64,000 nt of DNA from Phyto melanocephala (GCA_941918925.1 OW799235.1:46875701-46939700), one strand, 5' to 3'. Positions 44,525 to 55,997 are shown, counted from the first letter of the stretch. A program made the numbers and translations. The notes: a model not told the origin generated them from the letters alone.

Positions 44525-45935
44525 TTAAACAAAGATTCCTAAACTGTTTGAGAAAATATTAACGGACATCCTAACTGCCCAAATATCAACAATTCTTTCT
44601 CCAGCACAACATGGTTTTTGTAAAGGCAGATCTACATCCACAAACCTAATGGAACTGACGTCCTTCATCAATACAGGATTTTGTAATGGTAACCAAACTG
44701 ATGTAGTTTATACTGATTTCAGTAAAGCCTTCGATAAGGTTAACCATGATTTATTGTTAGTGAAGCTAAAAAAATTAGGGTTTCCGGTTAGCCTTTTAAA
44801 ATGGATTAGTTCATATTTAAAGGATCGGAGACAATGTGTTTTTTATAATGATTGTATATCAAAACATATTGATGTAACTTCCGGAGTTCCTCAGGGAAGT
44901 CACCTTGGCCCCATCTTATTTTTATTGCTTATAAATGATCTTCCAAAGGCTATTCAATACAGCAATATTTTAATGTTTGCTGATGATGTTAAACTTTATT
45001 CATGGATTAGAACTGTTGACGACAGTTTTTATCTCCAAGCTGATTTAAATAATTTTTTTAATTGGTGTACGGTAAATCTTATGGAATTGAATTTAACAAA
45101 ATGCAAATCTATGACTTTCTGCAGATATTCACCGATTTCGAATGTTTACTCTCTAAATGGCTCTAATTTAAATGTTGTTGACTCGTTTTTGGATCTTGGA
45201 ATTCTCTTTGATGTAAAAATTAATTTCAACTCACATGTAATAATGACAGTAAATAAAGCTTATGGGGTATTAAGTTTCATAAAGCGTTGGGCTAAGGAAT
45301 TTAATGATCCTTATGTAACAAAAAATTTATTCACGTCATTGGTAAGACCTTTACTGGAATATGGATCAGTAATTTGGGATCCCCAATATGATGTTTATAT
45401 TCAAAAACTTGAATCAGTCCAAAAACAATTTTTGCTGTTCTGCCTTCGTAACCTTCGTTGGAATCCTAATACAAACTTACCGTCATACCGTAGTCGTTTA
45501 CTACTCATTGCGCTCCCAACGTTACAAAGCCGAAGAATGGTTTCCAATATTGCATTTGTCATAAATCTAATTCAAGGCAAAATTGATTCTACATATCTTC
45601 GACATAAAATATGCATCAATGTTCCTAATAGGCAGCTTAGATTTTATGAACCGTTATATGTACCATTTCATAGATCAAATTACATTAACTTTGATCCAAT
45701 TAGAAGAATTTGTGCTGAGGTAAATAAGTTCTATGTTCACATTGACTTTTCTGATAATGTTGCTGTAACAAGTGGAAAGCTGATAAGATTTCTAAACTCA
45801 AATGCATACGTTTAATGTTGTTTTTATTTTTTCTTTATTTTTGTAATTAAATTAAAAGTGTTGCTCAACTGTAAATATTATTATGTTGATTGAATTAAAT
45901 AAATAAAAAATAAATAAATAAATAAATAAAGATAG
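44525..45935 (+). mobile_element. 5'-truncated Jockey/CR1-like LINE
   Basis: Sequence starts within the RT (KIPKLFEKILTDIL) and ends with a (AAAT)n-type tail at 45895-45935. 5' truncation and an A-rich tail show target-primed insertion. It sits inside the Harbinger-like element. Confidence 0.85.
44649..45815 (+). CDS. LINE reverse transcriptase, C-terminal 388 codons (partial)
   Basis: The frame opens upstream of this ATG, at about 44535, and the true start is lost. It shows the RT motifs YTDFSKAFDKVNHDLL (aspartate of motif A), SGVPQGSHLGPILFLLL, the catalytic FADDVKLY, then LNLTKCKSMTF, LVRPLLEYGSVIWDP and a conserved C-terminal tail ending FLNSNAYV. There is no APE endonuclease because of truncation. 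Without it, the copy could not move itself. It is related to but distinct from the LINE split by the palindrome (62675-63588 and 47710-47954). Confidence 0.88.
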   Translation: MELTSFINTGFCNGNQTDVVYTDFSKAFDKVNHDLLLVKLKKLGFPVSLLKWISSYLKDRRQCVFYNDCISKHIDVTSGVPQGSHLGPILFLLLINDLPKAIQYSNILMFADDVKLYSWIRTVDDSFYLQADLNNFFNWCTVNLMELNLTKCKSMTFCRYSPISNVYSLNGSNLNVVDSFLDLGILFDVKINFNSHVIMTVNKAYGVLSFIKRWAKEFNDPYVTKNLFTSLVRPLLEYGSVIWDPQYDVYIQKLESVQKQFLLFCLRNLRWNPNTNLPSYRSRLLLIALPTLQSRRMVSNIAFVINLIQGKIDSTYLRHKICINVPNRQLRFYEPLYVPFHRSNYINFDPIRRICAEVNKFYVHIDFSDNVAVTSGKLIRFLNSNAYV

Positions 45936-46710
45936 TTACCATAAATTATTTCCCGTAGTAAGAAAATTTATAACCTCAAATTTAAAGTAAATAATTTTTC
46001 ATTTTTAATTTCTTTCTTTTACATACATAAAAGTTTAAAGCACAAAAAAAAAAACATTATTTCAATTACAAAATATGTTATAGAAGGTTCGATAGTTTAA
46101 ACTCGATATCTAATTTTCCTTTTTGTTGCTTTGAAACCCGCATATTTTTCTTAACGATAACAAATTTATAATATTAATACATACATATGTATGCATTAAT
46201 AATAAAAAAAACATTTAAACTTTACATTTTCCATGTTTTTGTCACTGATTTTTGACTTTTTATATTTTTTGGCTCAAAGTTTTTGCAATCTCGCGGTCTT
46301 TTTGTTTGTGACTTATTTTGACAGTTCAAAGTGAGAAGTTCTCGCCTGAAAATTTTTACAGAAACACTTTTTTTATGGCTTACGAGTATTTTTCTTACGT
46401 GACAGGTATTTCTCGCATGAATAGTTACAGAAACAGTACAGTGAGAAAAAACAGCTGTTTGTTTCGATTTGTTGTATTTCTGTACCAATTTACATGTTTC
46501 AAGTGAAAAGTTTCTCGTAGCGAGAGTTACAGAACATGGGCACTGGTTAGAGAAAACGTGGCATCGAATCCCAGCTGAGCCAAAAAAAATTTTTTTTTAA
46601 TTTTTTTTTAAATTTTTTATTTTTTATTTTTTTTTTATTTTTTATTTAATATATTATTTATATTTTTATTATTATTTTTGTTTTAATTTTTTGTTTGTTT
46701 TATATATATT

Positions 46711-47470
46711 ACTAGCCAATCCCGGCGCGCGATGCTACGCCCCTTCATGAATTTTAATCGCATTCTAAATTTTAATCAAATATTAAGTGCAAGGCTAAAA
46801 ACTATAACTTTTTCTTTATGAGCGTGGCAATGCCCACTTTTCTAATTACGAAACTGTATAGTCATGACAGCTCAATAAGTGTGCAAAGTTTCAGAAAAAT
46901 CGGTCCAGTGTAAGTACCTCAAAATGATACCTTTTTTTTATGGGCGTGGCACTGCCCACTTTTCTAAATACGAAACTGTATAGTCATGAAAACTCAATAT
47001 GTGTGCAAAGTTTAAAAAAAATCGGTCCAGTAAAAGTACCTTAAAAATGATACCTTTTTTTAATGGGCGTGGCACTGCCCACTTTTCTAATGACGAAAGT
47101 GTAAAGTCATGACAGCTCAGTATGTTTGCAAAGTTTCAGAAAATTCGGTCCAGTGCAAGTACCTCAAAATTAAAACTTTTTTAGGGGCGTGGCCCCGCCC
47201 ACTTTTCTTATCAAGAAATTATTTAGTCATGACAGCTCGATATGTGTGCAAAGTTTCAGAAAAATCGGTCAAGTGCAAGTAGCTAAAACTGATAACTTAT
47301 TTTTTATGGGCGTGGCTCCGCCCACTTTTTTCACCCATAAACACTCCCTCGTATGTGTACAACAACTTACCAAAGTTTGAGCCCGATCGGTTTTACAGTT
47401 TCGGAACCTATAGCTAACACACCCACACCCACACACACACACACACAGAGTTTCACTTTTATATATATAG
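46711..47470. repeat. Interspersed repeat with about 117-bp tandem monomers
   Basis: Starts ACTAGCCAATCCCGGCGCGC and ends with an (AC)n run and TTTCACTTTTATATATATAG. Five monomers carry ATGGGCGTGGCACTGCCCAC and GTGCAAAGTTTCAGAAAAAT. The TATATATA flanks may be a duplication. Unnamed and non-coding. Confidence 0.7.
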
Positions 47471-47709
47471 ATATATAATAATTTTTTTTTTAAATTTTTT
47501 TTTTATAAAAATTTTTTTTTATTATTTTTTATTTTTTATTTTTTTAACATACATACGAGAATTTATAATTTTACAATGGGATGTTTTTATATATGTATGT
47601 ACGTATTTCATTTGGGATGAATGGTGACACAAACTACTGTTATTGCATGACTACACGTTGTGAAGGGTATATAAGATTCGGCACGGCCGAATATAGCACT
47701 TTTACTTGT

Positions 47710-47954
47710 TATTTATTTATTTAAGTCTATGGATTCTAGATCCTTACAGACTAAAAAGCAGTACATACAAAATGTTTAATATTAGTTATTCAAAAACAAA
47801 ATAATTTTACATTTTACAATATTAACAATTAAGGAAAAATCAATATGTTGATAAAGTTTATTGAACTCGGTACAAATCCTCAAAAACGGATCGAAGTTGG
47901 CATAATTCGTTCTGAAAACTTTGACTGATAGCGGACAAAAACGACGTGTAGAAC
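47710..47954 (-). pseudogene. Palindrome-split LINE, C-terminal part and tail
   Basis: From 47954 down, the minus strand reads STRRFCPLSVKVFRTNYANF and ICTEFNKLYQHIDFS, equivalent to YEPLYVPFHRSNYINF and ICAEVNKFYVHIDFS of the LINE at 44649-45815. It ends in an (AAAT)-like tail at about 47710, exactly at the DINE-A terminus. Its N-terminal part is at 62675-63588, on the far side of the 14.7-kb palindrome. Confidence 0.88.
47949..47954 (+). repeat. 6-bp target-site duplication, left
   Basis: TAGAAC immediately before AGTAGTG, the palindrome start. Identical to 62675-62680. Confidence 0.93.
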
Positions 47955-48439
47955 AGTAGTGTAATTGTGGTGATTCTAACTCACTTTTTTCATACAAAAC
48001 GATGTGCATGCCAGTAGGGGTGTTCACAAAAATTGTGGAAAAATAATGTTGTAGTATTAAAATGAGAAGTATTTATATTTATCTGCACGCCCCTAATGTT
48101 AGATCGTCTATATTTATACAAACGTGCACATCATACATGGGCGTAGTCGTGGTTTACTTTTTGGGGGGGTTGGAAGCTTATACGTTTTAAGTAGTAAATG
48201 GCTGCAAAAGAGTTACTTACCAAAACAAACACATATAACATAAATCGTTTTTTGTGGGGTAGAAATATCTCTTTTCCCTCCTCATGTATACGCGCTTGCA
48301 TACATATTATAAGGGAGTTCGCGAAAAGTGTAATAGAATAATGACTCTAGTATTAAAATGAGGTATGTTTGTATTAATCGTATACTCCCTAATATTAATA
48401 TATATGTATGTATATATGTAGGTTTTAAAATTGAGTAAA

Positions 48440-49340
48440 GAAGTATGTGTTTATAATATATAACGTAAACAAACCGACGGACTGACAGACAGACTAACAG
48501 AAAGACAGAAGGGTAGAGAGATGGATAAATTGATTTTTACGATTCCTTGTTGTTAGGGTATATTTTGTTCATTTGTTTGTTTGTTTTACTGATCGTCTTA
48601 CACGAGCATGTATTTATTTTTAAGTCTTACAAGTGCGTGTGTTTATAATATATATCGTGGGTAAACAGACGGACTAACAGAAAGAGAGACGGACTGACAG
48701 AAAGACAGACGGACTGACAGATAGACAGAAGGGTAGAGAAATGGATAAATTGATCACTACGATTTTTTGTTATTATAGTATATTTTGTTTATTTGTTTGA
48801 TTATTTGAATGACCGTCTTACACTAGTACGTATTTATTGTTTAAGTCTTACAAGTTCGTGTGTTTATATATATGTCGTAGGCAAACAGACGGACTGACAG
48901 AAAGACAGACGGACTGACAGAAAGACAGACGGTCTGACAGATAGACAGAAGGGTAAAGAGATGGATAAATTGTTCACTATGATTCTTGTTGTTATAGTAC
49001 ATTTTTGTTTTTTTAATTGCTTAGTAAAATGATCGACTAATTCTACCATGGTAAAATATATACATGCATGTATATATTTTTTATGTCGTTCAAGTGGTGT
49101 GTGTTTATATTATCTATACATCGCAGCCAAACAGAAGGACAGACAGATTGACATACAAGACTGTCTATCCGTCGGATAGATTTTAGTCAGTTTGATTCTT
49201 TATTATTGTCATAGTTTAATTTTAATTATATTTTTTGTGTAGTAACATAATCGTCTTATATTAGCAAGTGTTTTTAAAGTCTTACAAGTGAATTTGTTTA
49301 TAATATATGTATGTCACAGACAAACAGGAGCTTTTATTCT
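48440..49340 (+). repeat. About 210-bp tandem array, left arm outer
   Basis: Four to five units carry GTGTTTATAATATAT, (CAGACGGACTGA)n, GGTAGAGAGATGGATAAATT and GTCTTACAAGT. Related units recur near the inner end of the arm (54640-55190), so the PolB gene is flanked by direct copies. Mirror: 61289-62189. Confidence 0.85.
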
Positions 49341-49757
49341 TAATTTCATCATAATAGAAGCATTTTAAACTGATATCATATTGATTGGTAAACTTATATT
49401 AAAATAGACATAAAAAAATGTGGCTTGAAAGATAATTAAATAAGTAAAATATGAAGAGAGAGGGAGAGAAATATAAATAGAAGGAAGGAGATAGAAAATA
49501 AACCTGTTTGAAAGATTTATGTATGTATGTATGTATGTTAATATAAGAAATTCAATTTTATTGTCTTCTTCTTAAAAAAAAAGTAAAAATAATAAATTTT
49601 TTAGTATTTAGCTTTTGATATCTCTAAATTGTTGATTGTGGTTTGAGATAATTTTTATAATTCTCATTTAGTTTATAATAATTTTCAATAAATATAGAGA
49701 ATAGTAAAGGTTATATTTCATTATCGTATATAATTTCTAATCGTTTACATCATCAAA

Positions 49758-52700
49758 ATGAAAAGTTTTAATTGTAAATTTTGTGAAAGCACATTCAGTC
49801 GAAACTTTTGTTTGAAACGTCATATAAGACTGCATCATCAAGAGCATTCGACAGAATGTAAGACGTGCAATATGAAATTCTCAAATCGTAAGGAATTTCT
49901 AAAGCATCAGCATTTAATAGATCATTCACAAAATATGAAAGATGGTAGTAGATATTGTGATGTTTGTAATTCACACATCGTATTAAATCTATGGCCGTAT
50001 CACTTACGCACAAACAAACATAAGCATAACTGCGTTGAACAAATAAATAACGTAAAATGTGTTACTTCAGTTTTTAAAAATCGCATTGCAACGTTTATAA
50101 TTGAAAATGATGATATGAATAATTTGATTCCTGAAATCTTTTTTTCTAACATTAAGGATAAAGTAATTAATATTTTAAAAGATATGTTGCACAAACATAT
50201 CAACATAAAATTTAATTGCGAATTATTTTGCGAGTATATGTTAGCAAAAGAAGAAGAAATATGTACAATAGACTTGAAGTCACACCAATCAAAAATGGTT
50301 ATAGTTAATGCGTCAGCAACAAGGGATGACATTCTTCCAATATACTTAAATCAATATAATATTTTAATAAAAAAGATGACTGAATTCCAAGAACGTGATA
50401 GTGGATGGACACTAGTAAAAATCTCACATCTAGAAGTTAATATCAATGAGTATAAGTGTATAAAAGGTTCTCAATTCATTCGTTTACCGCCAACAATTTT
50501 TAGAAAAAGAGCATGCATAAATGTTCATAATAACGATGAATATTGTTTTAAGTGGGCCATAGCATCAGCTTTGTATCCAATAGCTGCAAATTCAAGTAGA
50601 TGTTCCGAATATAAGATTCAAGATATTAAGGCTGATATTATAGTACTAGAAAATAATATAGTTTTAAATTTTAAAAATTTAAATTTTCCTTTGGCTGTTA
50701 ACAAAATTCAAGACTTCGAATTAAACAATCCGGAGATAAGTGTTAATGTTTTCGGTTTGGAGGATGATACAATTGTTGGTCCGTATTATTTCACTCAAAA
50801 GGAAAAATTAAATCACATTAATTTGCTGTTGTTAGAGAACGAAGAAAGATTTCACTACGTATGGATTAAAAATATATCAAGGTATGTTATTTAATATATT
50901 TACTTAAAAAAGAAAATTGTTTGTATAAGACTTAAAAGTATTTATTCTTTTATTTATTTGCAGACTGATTAGAAGTCAGATAACAAGTCATAATAATTTA
51001 ATATATGTATGCAATACTTGCTTAATCCACTTTCACAATGAGACAGCCTTAAAAAAACATAAGGAGGAATGCAACAGAATAGTAACTAAAATGCCTAGTG
51101 TAGATAATAATATACTTAGTTTTAAAAGTTTAAAAAAGCAAATGGATGTGCCATTTGTAGTTTATGCTGATTTCGAATGTATTCTGGAATCAGTTAATAT
51201 TCAGAATTCAAATAACGTTAAATCTGTACAAAAACATATTCCATTTGCTTACAGTTATTTTATTAAGTGTTCTTTCAACACAGACTTAGATATTTTTAGA
51301 ATATATAGCGGTGAAGATTCCTCACAACATTTTTTCCGAAACTTAGTTAACGATGTTAAATATATTTTTAATAATTATTTAAGTATAGTAAAACCAATGA
51401 ATTCCTTATCACCACTTCAACAGATAAAACAAACAGAAGATAAAATTTGTCATATCTGTAATAAATTTTTATCTCTTGAAGATAGAGTAGCTGACCATTG
51501 TCATTTAACTGGTGAATATAGAGGTCCTGCACATAATAAATGTAATTTAGAATATCAAACCGCAAACTTCATTCCTATATTTTTCCATAATCTTTCCGCA
51601 TATGATTCTCATTTGTTTATAAGAGAACTTTCATCTGTTGAAGGTGTTATAAATATCATTCCATTAAATAAAGAATTGTATGTATCGATATCAAAAAAAA
51701 TTTTGGTCAATGATAAAACTGTAATTGAACTACGTTTTCTAGATTCATTTCGGTTTATGTCATCAAGATTAGAAAAACTGGCAGGTTATTTATCTAATAG
51801 TGATTTAAAAACTGTAAAATCAGCATATCAAAATGATAATGAATTCAAACTAATGAAACGCAAGGGCGTCTTTCCGTATGATTATTTAGATTCTACAAAT
51901 CGTCTTCAAGAAGTTCAGTTACCATCACGTTCATTCTTTTTTAATAAATTAACTAATGTAATGTGTAGTGTTGATGATTACCAACATGCAGAAAAAGTGT
52001 GGAATACTTTTCAATGTAAAACTTTATTGGACTATTTACTTTTATATTTAAAAGTAGATGTTTTATTATTATGTGACATTTTTGAAAACTTTAGAAAACT
52101 TTGTAGAAATATTTACAATTTAGATCCCTGTCAATATTACACAGCACCTGGATTATCTTGGGATGCGATGTTGAAAACAACAGAAATAGAATTGGAATTG
52201 TTAACAGACATTAATATGTATAATTTTGTTGTACGAGGTATTAGGGGTGGTATTGTTCAGTGCAGTAAACGACACTCAACAGCTAATAATAAATATGTTA
52301 ACGATTATGATAATACGAAAGAATCAAATTATATAATTTATTTAGATGTAAATAACTTATATGGTTATGCTATGTCGCAATATCTTCCTTATAAAAATTT
52401 TGAATGGGTTGAAAACATTGAAGATTTTAATATTAATGATGTTCGAGATGATTCACAAACAGGATATATATTAGAAGTAGATTTAGAATATCCATATGCA
52501 TTACATGATTATCACAATGACTTACCATTTTGTGCCGAAAAAAAAAGTATTGAAATTATGAAACAATCTAAATTAATAACTGACTTAAATAATAAAACAA
52601 ATTATATAATACATTATATTAATCTTCAACAATGTATTAGGCATGGACTAATTTTAAAGAAAATACATAGAATTCTTAAATTTAGTCAGTCGAATTGGTT

Positions 52701-53575
52701 GAAAAAGTATATTGATTTAAATAATCATCATAGAACTTTAGCTAAAAATTCATTTGAACAAAACTTTTTTAAATTGTTAAATAATGCGGTCTATGGCAAG
52801 ACTATGGAAAATGTAGATAAAAGAAAAGACATAAAAATTGTGTGTGAATGGGAAAGTAGAGGTAAGAGGTTAGGAGCTAGAGCTCTTATAGCTAAACCTA
52901 ACTTTCATAGTTCTCTCAAAATTCATGATGAAATGATAGCGATTCAAATGAGTAGAACACGAATTGAATACAATAAACCTATTTACATTGGCTTCACAGT
53001 TTTAGAGTTATCAAAATCGAAAATGTATAGTTTCCATTATGATTATATGAAACCTAAATATCGAGACAATATCAATCTAAACTATATGGATACTGATTCT
53101 TTTATTTATGACATTAAAACAAATGATCTGTATGAGGACATTCGAAAAGATATTAACACACATTTCGATACGTCTGCATATCCAATACAAAATAAGTTTA
53201 ATTTTCCGCTAACAAACAAAAAAGTTTTAGGAATGATGAAAGACGAATGTAATGGTAAAATAATTAAGGAATTCATTGGCTTAAGAGCGAAAATGTATTC
53301 AGTTAACATTAATGGTGAAAACCAGGATATTAAGAAAATTAAAGGTGTTAAACAATGTGTAACTGATAAACTATCAATTAACGATTTTAGAAAATGTTTG
53401 TTAGAAAAAAAAACTATACTATGACTCCATGTATATATTTAGATCTAAAGTTCATCAAATTTATACTCAGCATATTAAGAAATTAGCATTAAGTTATTTA
53501 GATGATAAACGATTTATTAGAGAAAATGATGTAAATACATACGCATGGGGACATTATAAAATAAATAATAATTAA
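49758..53575 (+). CDS. Protein-primed family B DNA polymerase with zinc-finger/EndoVII modules (left arm)
   Basis: Exon 1 is 49758-50881. An 82-bp GT-AG intron (50882-50963) is followed by exon 2 from 50964. The N-terminus has C2H2 fingers (FNCKFCESTFSRNFCLKRHI, CDVCNSHIVLNLWPYHL), then FKWAIASALYPIAAN and YVWIKNISR phrases and a further finger (CNTCLIHFHNETALKKH). The polymerase follows: exo I YADFEC (D and E), an endonuclease-VII-like insert (CHICNKF...ADHCHLTGEYRG), exo II FFHNLSAYDSHLF, a KVDVLLLCD exo III, Pol A LDVNNLYGYAM, Pol B LLNNAVYGKTMEN and Pol C YMDTDSF. About 1,245 codons in all. A one-base offset in an A9 run (53405-53413) puts a stop at 53422, and the last 50 codons lie in another frame. 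Confidence 0.9.
50882..50963 (+). other. Spliceosomal intron of PolB gene (left arm)
   Basis: TCAAG|GTATGTT at the donor and TTATTTATTTGCAG|ACTG at the acceptor. Joining keeps the frame (codon AG|A). Mirror: 59666-59747. Confidence 0.85.
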
Positions 53576-54312
53576 TAATATTAAATAAATTTGTAACTAA
53601 ATGTTAAGATATTTTATAAGAAAAGAAAAATGTATAATAAAAAATAAAGAAAAAAAGTAACAACTCATATCATTATTAAATATAATTTTAAAACATATGT
53701 GACATATTTTATTAACAAGATGATAAAAAAGAATTATGTTTCACAAGGAGTGAAAAAGAGAAAAAAAAAAATTGTTTATGAGTCAATTTTAATGTTCTTT
53801 TCTTAATTATTTGCTGTTCTGGCAATATAATGTGTATTGTCCTTTATAGAATTCCAATACATTTTTTTTTGTTTGTTATAGTTTAGTTTGTTTATTTCGT
53901 CTATGAAATTTCAAGTATAAAATTTCAAGAGAATAATAAAAAAATTATGTTTAATTTTTTTTATTGTATTTTTTTAATATTGTTCTGATAATACAGTGTA
54001 AAATGTTTATAACCAAACAATCGGATAGATTGATCACTTTAATTCTTTGTTGTTGTTATAGTTTAGTTCCTTTATTTTGTTAATATTAAAAAAAAAAAAA
54101 CAATTAAAATGTTTTTACTAGTCCTTTTCCGTGCAGGGTATGTTTTCCACTGAACTTGTTAATTGCATATACAGTTATTTAGAAAAACTTCAGTTTTCTT
54201 CTTCTTTTATTAAAAACAGATAATGTTAAATGCATATAAATTAAGTTCCGATGACATAATAATTTTATAATTCGAAAAGTAGACAGTGCCACACCCATAA
54301 AAATTAAATTTT

Positions 54313-54631
54313 TAAACAGATTCGTGAAACAGCTAAACAGCTTCGTGAAACAGCTAAACAGCTCCTTAAAACAGCTAAACAGCTTCGTGAAACAGCTAAA
54401 CAGCTTCGTGAAACAGCTAAACAGCTTCGTGAAACAGCTAAACAGCTCCTTAAAACAGCTAAACAGCTTCGTGAAACAGCTAAACAGCTTCGTGTAACAG
54501 CTAAACAGCTTCATGAAACAGCTAAACAGCTTCGTGAAACAGCTAAACAGCTTCGTTAAACAGCTAAACAGCTCCTTAAAACAGCTAAACAGCTCCCTAG
54601 AACAGCTAAACAGCTTCGTGAAACAGCTAAA
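54313..54631 (+). repeat. 21-bp minisatellite, left arm
   Basis: About 15 copies of AGCTTCGTGAAACAGCTAAAC with variants (CTCCTTAAAACAGCTAAA). The open frame across it on the minus strand (repeating LFSCFTK) is a by-product of the 21-bp period. Mirror: 55998-56316. Confidence 0.95.
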
Positions 54632-54639
54632 CAACAAAT

Positions 54640-55190
54640 GCATAGGTTTATAATATATGTCGTGGGCAAACAGATGGACTAACAGGAAGAGAGACGGACT
54701 GATAGAAAGACAGACGGACTGATAGAAAGACAGACGGACTGACAGATATACAAAAGAGTAGAGAGATGGATAAATTGATCACTACGATTATTTGTTGTTA
54801 TAGTATATTTTGTTTATTTGTTTGATTATATTAGTACCCGTCTTACACTAGTATGTATTTATTTTTTAAATCATACAAGTGAATTTGTTTATTATATATG
54901 TATGTCACAGACGGACCTACAGATAGATTGAAATACAGGCAGATATGATTACAAATAAAATTATATTAACATTTTTTTTTTGTGTGTTTAATACAGGCAT
55001 GCAGACGGGCTGACAAAAAGACAGACTGACAGACGGACAGAAGGGTAGAGAGATGGATAAATTGATTATTATGATTCCTTATTGTTAGGGTATATTTTAT
55101 TCATTTGTATGTTTGTTTTAGTGATCGTCTTACACGAGCATGTATTTATTTTTTAAGTCTTACAAGTGCGTGTGTTTATTATATGTATAT
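54640..55190 (+). repeat. About 210-bp repeat array, left arm inner
   Basis: About three units related to 48440-49340, including GACAGACGGACTGA runs and GGTAGAGAGATGGATAAATT. Mirror: 55439-55989. Confidence 0.85.
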
Positions 55191-55340
55191 GCCACAGACG
55201 GACAGGACTTAATCGAATCCCCTATTCATAAGCTTTCAGAAAATATATACTTTATGGGGTCGGAAATGAAAATTGTAGAAATTACAAACGGAATGACAAA
55301 GCTATATGCTTGTGCACCACAGGTGAAGGGTATAAAAACG
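55191..55340 (-). repeat. DINE-A 5'-end fragment at palindrome centre
   Basis: CAGACGGACAGGACTTAATC through TATACTTTATGGGGTCGG to GTGAAGGGTATAAAAA is the 5' end of DINE-A in reverse orientation. The first 93 bp are mirrored at 55346-55438. The last 57 bp lie in the spacer and are single-copy. Confidence 0.88.
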
Positions 55341-55345
55341 TTTTG
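55284..55345. other. Central 62-bp spacer of palindrome
   Basis: The only asymmetric stretch, starting ACAAACGGAATGACAAAGC and ending AAAAACGTTTTG. It contains the terminus of the DINE-A fragment. In a folded strand it would be the loop of a 7.3-kb hairpin. Confidence 0.92.
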
Positions 55346-55438
55346 AATTTCTACAATTTTCATTTCCGACCCCATAAAGTATATATTTTCTGAAAGCTTA
55401 TGAATAGGGGAGTCGATTAAGTCCTGTCCGTCTGTGGC

Positions 55439-55989
55439 ATATACATATAATAAACACACGCACTTGTAAGACTTAAAAAATAAATACATGCTCGTGTAAG
55501 ACGATCACTAAAACAAACATACAAATGAATAAAATATACCCTAACAATAAGGAATCATAATAATCAATTTATCCATCTCTCTACCCTTCTGTCCGTCTGT
55601 CAGTCTGTCTTTTTGTCAGCCCGTCTGCATGCCTGTATTAAACACACAAAAAAAAAATGTTAATATAATTTTATTTGTAATCATATCTGCCTGTATTTCA
55701 ATCTATCTGTAGGTCCGTCTGTGACATACATATATAATAAACAAATTCACTTGTATGATTTAAAAAATAAATACATACTAGTGTAAGACGGGTACTAATA
55801 TAATCAAACAAATAAACAAAATATACTATAACAACAAATAATCGTAGTGATCAATTTATCCATCTCTCTACTCTTTTGTATATCTGTCAGTCCGTCTGTC
55901 TTTCTATCAGTCCGTCTGTCTTTCTATCAGTCCGTCTCTCTTCCTGTTAGTCCATCTGTTTGCCCACGACATATATTATAAACCTATGC
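55439..55989 (-). repeat. About 210-bp repeat array, right arm inner
   Basis: Mirror of 54640-55190. Confidence 0.85.
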
Positions 55990-55997
55990 ATTTGTTG

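Larger units (their letters stand above)
43699..46538 (+). mobile_element. Harbinger-like TIR element, itself carrying a LINE
   Basis: Termini CCATGTTCTGTAACT and AGTTACAGAACATGG form a perfect 15-bp inverted pair with weaker subterminal similarity (CTTCTCGTAtcG / CTACGAGAAAC). The left interior has a HARBI1-like N-terminal scrap. A 5'-truncated LINE occupies 44525-45935. The flanking duplication could not be read because the DINE host differs at this site. Confidence 0.7.
43329..47709 (+). mobile_element. DINE-A copy opened by two insertions
   Basis: The 5' end TTATACCCTTCACACAGTG is at 43329 and blocks run in order to the ATACATACAAAC run at 43697. The family resumes at 46539 (GGTTAGAGAAAACGTGGCAT) and finishes with the hairpin ATTCGGCACGGCCGAAT and CACTTTTACTTGT at 47709. 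Insertions are the Harbinger-like unit (43699-46538) and a tandem-repeat element (46711-47470). Confidence 0.88.
47955..55283 (+). repeat. Left arm of palindrome
   Basis: 7,329 bp. From the outer end: about 490 bp AT-rich; about 210-bp repeat array; upstream region of PolB; spliced PolB gene; AT-rich 3' flank; 21-bp minisatellite; a second about 210-bp array; and a DINE-A 5'-end fragment that runs into the central spacer. Confidence 0.95.

Noticed and set aside
54179..54643. 154-codon cysteine-rich protein (repeating LFSCFTK)
   Set aside because: It is the translation of a 21-bp minisatellite on the strand opposite to PolB. The period divisible by three keeps it open. The mirror at 55986-56450 has the same explanation.
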